DNA from: an uncultured Chloroflexota bacterium
GTDB lineage: Bacteria > Chloroflexota > Anaerolineae > B4-G1 > DUEL01
DNA length: 7,739 bases
Direction of reading: 5' to 3'
Assembly (NCBI GenBank): GCA_937138275.1
Contig: CAKZOY010000566.1
Coordinates: 1 to 7,739 of the forward strand
Shown in pieces: positions 5,553-7,739 of the stretch (its first letter is position 1; each line of letters opens with the position of its first letter). The notes under the pieces are model-generated. The model saw only the letters and a list, made by a program, of their open reading frames with translations. It did not search any database and had not been told where the DNA came from. The position numbers and the translations under genes were made by a program.

Positions 5553-7739
5553 ATGAGCGACCTGCTGAAAGGACTGAACCCCCAGCAGCAACAGGCCGTT
5601 ACCGCCCCCGACGGCCCCGTCCTGGTTCTCGCCGGACCGGGGTCGGGCAAGACCCGCGTCCTCACCCACCGCATCGCCTGGCTGGTGCTGGAGCAGGGGG
5701 GTGCCTCCTGGCGGATTATGGCGGTCACCTTCACCAACAAGGCTGCCCGGGAGATGCGCATCCGCCTGGAGCGCCAGTTGGGCACCGCTCGCGCCGCCGA
5801 ACTGACCCTGGGCACTTTCCACGCCACCTGCGCCCGCATCCTCCGCCGCGACGGCGAAATCATCGGTATCTCCCGCAACTACGTCATCTTTGACGCCGAC
5901 GACCAGGTCACGCTGGTGCGCCAGATTCTGAAAGACCTGAATATAGACGAAAAACGCTATACCCCGACGGGCGTCCACGCCGTCATTTCCCGAACGAAGA
6001 ACGAACTGATCCCGCCCCAGTCGTTCCAGCCCGCTTCGTATTTTGAAGAAGTCGCCCGCCGGGTGTACGAACAGTACCAGGAGCGGTTGCGGGCCAACAG
6101 CGCCCTGGATTTTGACGACCTGCTGATGGAGACGGTGCGCCTCTTTCGGGAGGCCCCCGACGTCCTGGCCCGCTACCAGGAACGGTATCTCCACATCCTG
6201 GTGGACGAGTTCCAGGACACCAATATGGCCCAGTACGTCCTTCTGCGGCAACTGGCGGGCCGCCATCGCAACCTCTTCGTCGTCGCCGATGAGGACCAGT
6301 CCATCTACCGCTGGCGCGGCGCCGACTACCGCAACATCTCCCGCCTGCGGGAGGACTACCCGGACCTGAAGACGTATCTGCTGGAGCAGAACTACCGCTC
6401 CACCCAGACCATTCTGGACGTCGCCCAGTCCATCATCCGCCATAACCCCAACCGGACGCCGAAAAAACTGTTCACCGACCGGGGCCACGGGCCGAAGGTC
6501 TACCTCCACGAGGCCTACGACCCGGAGGAGGAGGCGCAGTTCGTCGTGGATACCATCGCCCAACTGGTGTTGACGGGCGAGGCGCAGCCGGGCGACTGCG
6601 CCGTGATGTACCGGATCAACGCCCAGTCCCGCGCGCTGGAGGAGGCGTTCATCCGGGCGGGCCTTCCCTACCGGCTCGTCGGGGCCACCCGCTTCTACGC
6701 CCGACGGGAGATCAAGGACCTGCTCTCCTTCCTGCGGGTCGTCCACACCCCCACCGACTCGGCCAGTCTCATCCGTATCCTGAACGTCCCCCCGCGCGGC
6801 ATCGGTTCGCAGACGGTGCAGGCGCTGGAGGATGCCGCCCGCGCTCGCGGTGTCTCCCTCTGGCAAATCCTGGAGGAGGCGGCCGATCTCGCGAATCCCT
6901 TCCCGCTCCTCGGCCCCCGCGGGCGGGCGGCGCTGGCGGCCTTCTACCGTATGGTGCGCAGCTGGATAGATGCTCGGGAGGAGGGACGGACCGTCTCCGA
7001 ACTCCTGGACCGGATTATCGCCGACACGGGTTACGAGGCCTATGTGCGCGACGGCACCGATGAGGGGAAAGACCGGTGGGAGAACGTCCAGGAACTGCGC
7101 CTGGTCGCCGTCCAGTACGCCGCCCAGGGCGCCACCCTGACCGACTTCCTGGCCGATGTTGCCCTCGTCTCCGACGTGGACAATCTCGCCAACGGCGTGA
7201 ACGCGCCCACACTGCTCACGCTGCACAGTGCTAAGGGGCTGGAGTTCCCGGTCGTCTTTATCGTCGGGCTGGAAGAGGGGATGCTCCCCCACATCCGCTC
7301 CATAGATGACCCCGAGGCGCTGGCGGAGGAGCGGCGGCTGATGTATGTGGGGGTGACCCGCGCCCAGGAACGGCTGTTTCTATCCTATGCGTTCCGTCGC
7401 GCCCGCTGGGGGGAGTACGAGCCCAACGTCCCCAGCCGGTTTCTGGAAGACATCCCCGATGCACTGTTGGAGGGGACGGTTCGCCGTGGGGGGCATCGCG
7501 GTTCGTCGTCCTGGAGGGATTCATCCCGCTGGGACCGCGCCGCATCCCGCCCCGCCGCTCCGATAGAGATCCCCTCGCCGCCCTCGGCCCCCTTCCAGGT
7601 TGGCGACCGGGTGGTCCACTCCGCCTTCGGCCGGGGCGTCGTGATGGCGACCCGCCCCCACGGCGATGACATAGAGGTGACCGTGGTCTTTGAGAAGGTG
7701 GGGATTAAGAATATTCTGGGGAGTTATTTGAGGAGGGAG
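5553..7739 (+). CDS. pcrA: ATP-dependent DNA helicase PcrA/UvrD (3' end outside window)
   Basis: Superfamily 1A 3'-to-5' DNA helicase of nucleotide-excision and mismatch-type repair, replication restart and transcription-coupled repair. The frame is open for 729 codons to the window edge with no stop, so only the last few residues are missing. Motifs in order: Q-motif LNPQQQQAV (8-16); Walker A AGPGSGKT (27-34); Ia TFTNKAAREM (59-68); II LVDEFQDTN (216-224); III ADEDQSIYRWRGA (245-257); IV QNYRST (279-284); V TLHSAKGLEFPVVF (556-569); VI EERRLMYVGVTRAQERL (592-608). After a Ser/Arg/Pro-rich linker (about 640-678) comes a Tudor-like C-terminal domain (VGDRVVHSAFGRGVV, 683-697), which in PcrA/UvrD proteins contacts RNA polymerase. 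Motifs II and III read DEFQD and DEDQ rather than the commoner DEYQD and DDDQ; both look conservative. The ATG follows the regulator stop by one base, with AGGGA four bases upstream, so it is cotranscribed with the two-component genes. Rep is less likely because of the C-terminal domain. Confidence 0.96.
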   Translation, partial: MSDLLKGLNPQQQQAVTAPDGPVLVLAGPGSGKTRVLTHRIAWLVLEQGGASWRIMAVTFTNKAAREMRIRLERQLGTARAAELTLGTFHATCARILRRDGEIIGISRNYVIFDADDQVTLVRQILKDLNIDEKRYTPTGVHAVISRTKNELIPPQSFQPASYFEEVARRVYEQYQERLRANSALDFDDLLMETVRLFREAPDVLARYQERYLHILVDEFQDTNMAQYVLLRQLAGRHRNLFVVADEDQSIYRWRGADYRNISRLREDYPDLKTYLLEQNYRSTQTILDVAQSIIRHNPNRTPKKLFTDRGHGPKVYLHEAYDPEEEAQFVVDTIAQLVLTGEAQPGDCAVMYRINAQSRALEEAFIRAGLPYRLVGATRFYARREIKDLLSFLRVVHTPTDSASLIRILNVPPRGIGSQTVQALEDAARARGVSLWQILEEAADLANPFPLLGPRGRAALAAFYRMVRSWIDAREEGRTVSELLDRIIADTGYEAYVRDGTDEGKDRWENVQELRLVAVQYAAQGATLTDFLADVALVSDVDNLANGVNAPTLLTLHSAKGLEFPVVFIVGLEEGMLPHIRSIDDPEALAEERRLMYVGVTRAQERLFLSYAFRRARWGEYEPNVPSRFLEDIPDALLEGTVRRGGHRGSSSWRDSSRWDRAASRPAAPIEIPSPPSAPFQVGDRVVHSAFGRGVVMATRPHGDDIEVTVVFEKVGIKNILGSYLRRE

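Noticed and set aside
4838..5878. A 346-codon open frame on the minus strand opposite the response regulator
   Set aside because: It spans the kinase-regulator-helicase junctions in antisense and has no recognisable domain. The opposing genes have intact motifs and ordered ribosome-binding sites.
5196..7292. A 698-codon open frame on the minus strand opposite the helicase gene
   Set aside because: It lies wholly antisense to a gene with every SF1 helicase motif intact and also runs into the regulator. Its composition is rich in Gly, Asp, Val and Gln with no recognisable domain, as expected for a GC-rich shadow frame.

Overview
The window is a dense, GC-rich stretch of bacterial chromosome with seven protein-coding genes and almost no spare DNA. 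Bacterial mevalonate kinase and isopentenyl phosphate kinase genes lie side by side, next to ordinary bacterial recN and pcrA/uvrD genes and a NarL-type two-component system. This combination suggests a Chloroflexota (Chloroflexi) genome, perhaps Anaerolineae-like. That placement is inferred from gene content; no rRNA or other taxonomic marker is present.

Layout. Bases 2-715 (+) are the 3' end of recN, a DNA-repair ATPase. It converges, across a 47-base gap, on a three-gene minus-strand operon transcribed from about 3376 down to 763. The operon order is a UbiA-family polyprenyl-phosphate transferase (2479-3351), mevalonate kinase (1514-2518) and isopentenyl phosphate kinase (763-1563). All three overlap, so they are probably translationally coupled. 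A 173-base divergent control region (3352-3524) follows. It holds two convincing sigma70-type promoters pointing outward, with a five-tract G-quadruplex-type repeat exactly between their -35 boxes. Rightward from it run a 7-TM sensor histidine kinase (3525-4889), its NarL/LuxR response regulator (4886-5551, 4-base overlap) and a PcrA/UvrD superfamily 1 helicase (5553 to the window end). The helicase follows the regulator's stop codon by one base and lacks its stop codon in the window.

How the genes work together. The minus-strand operon supplies two kinases of isoprenoid precursor synthesis and one enzyme expected to use a polyprenyl-phosphate. IPK makes IPP from isopentenyl phosphate. With mevalonate kinase this fits the alternative mevalonate route, which also needs a phosphomevalonate decarboxylase that is not in this window. 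The plus-strand unit ties a two-component system of unknown signal to a DNA-repair or transcription-coupled-repair helicase.

I do not see a wholly new system, tRNA, rRNA, CRISPR array, IS element or phage gene. The points most worth a second look are the G-tract element between the divergent promoters, the bacterial MVK-IPK-prenyltransferase operon, the HK-RR-helicase operon, and the unusual start region and motif of the mevalonate kinase.
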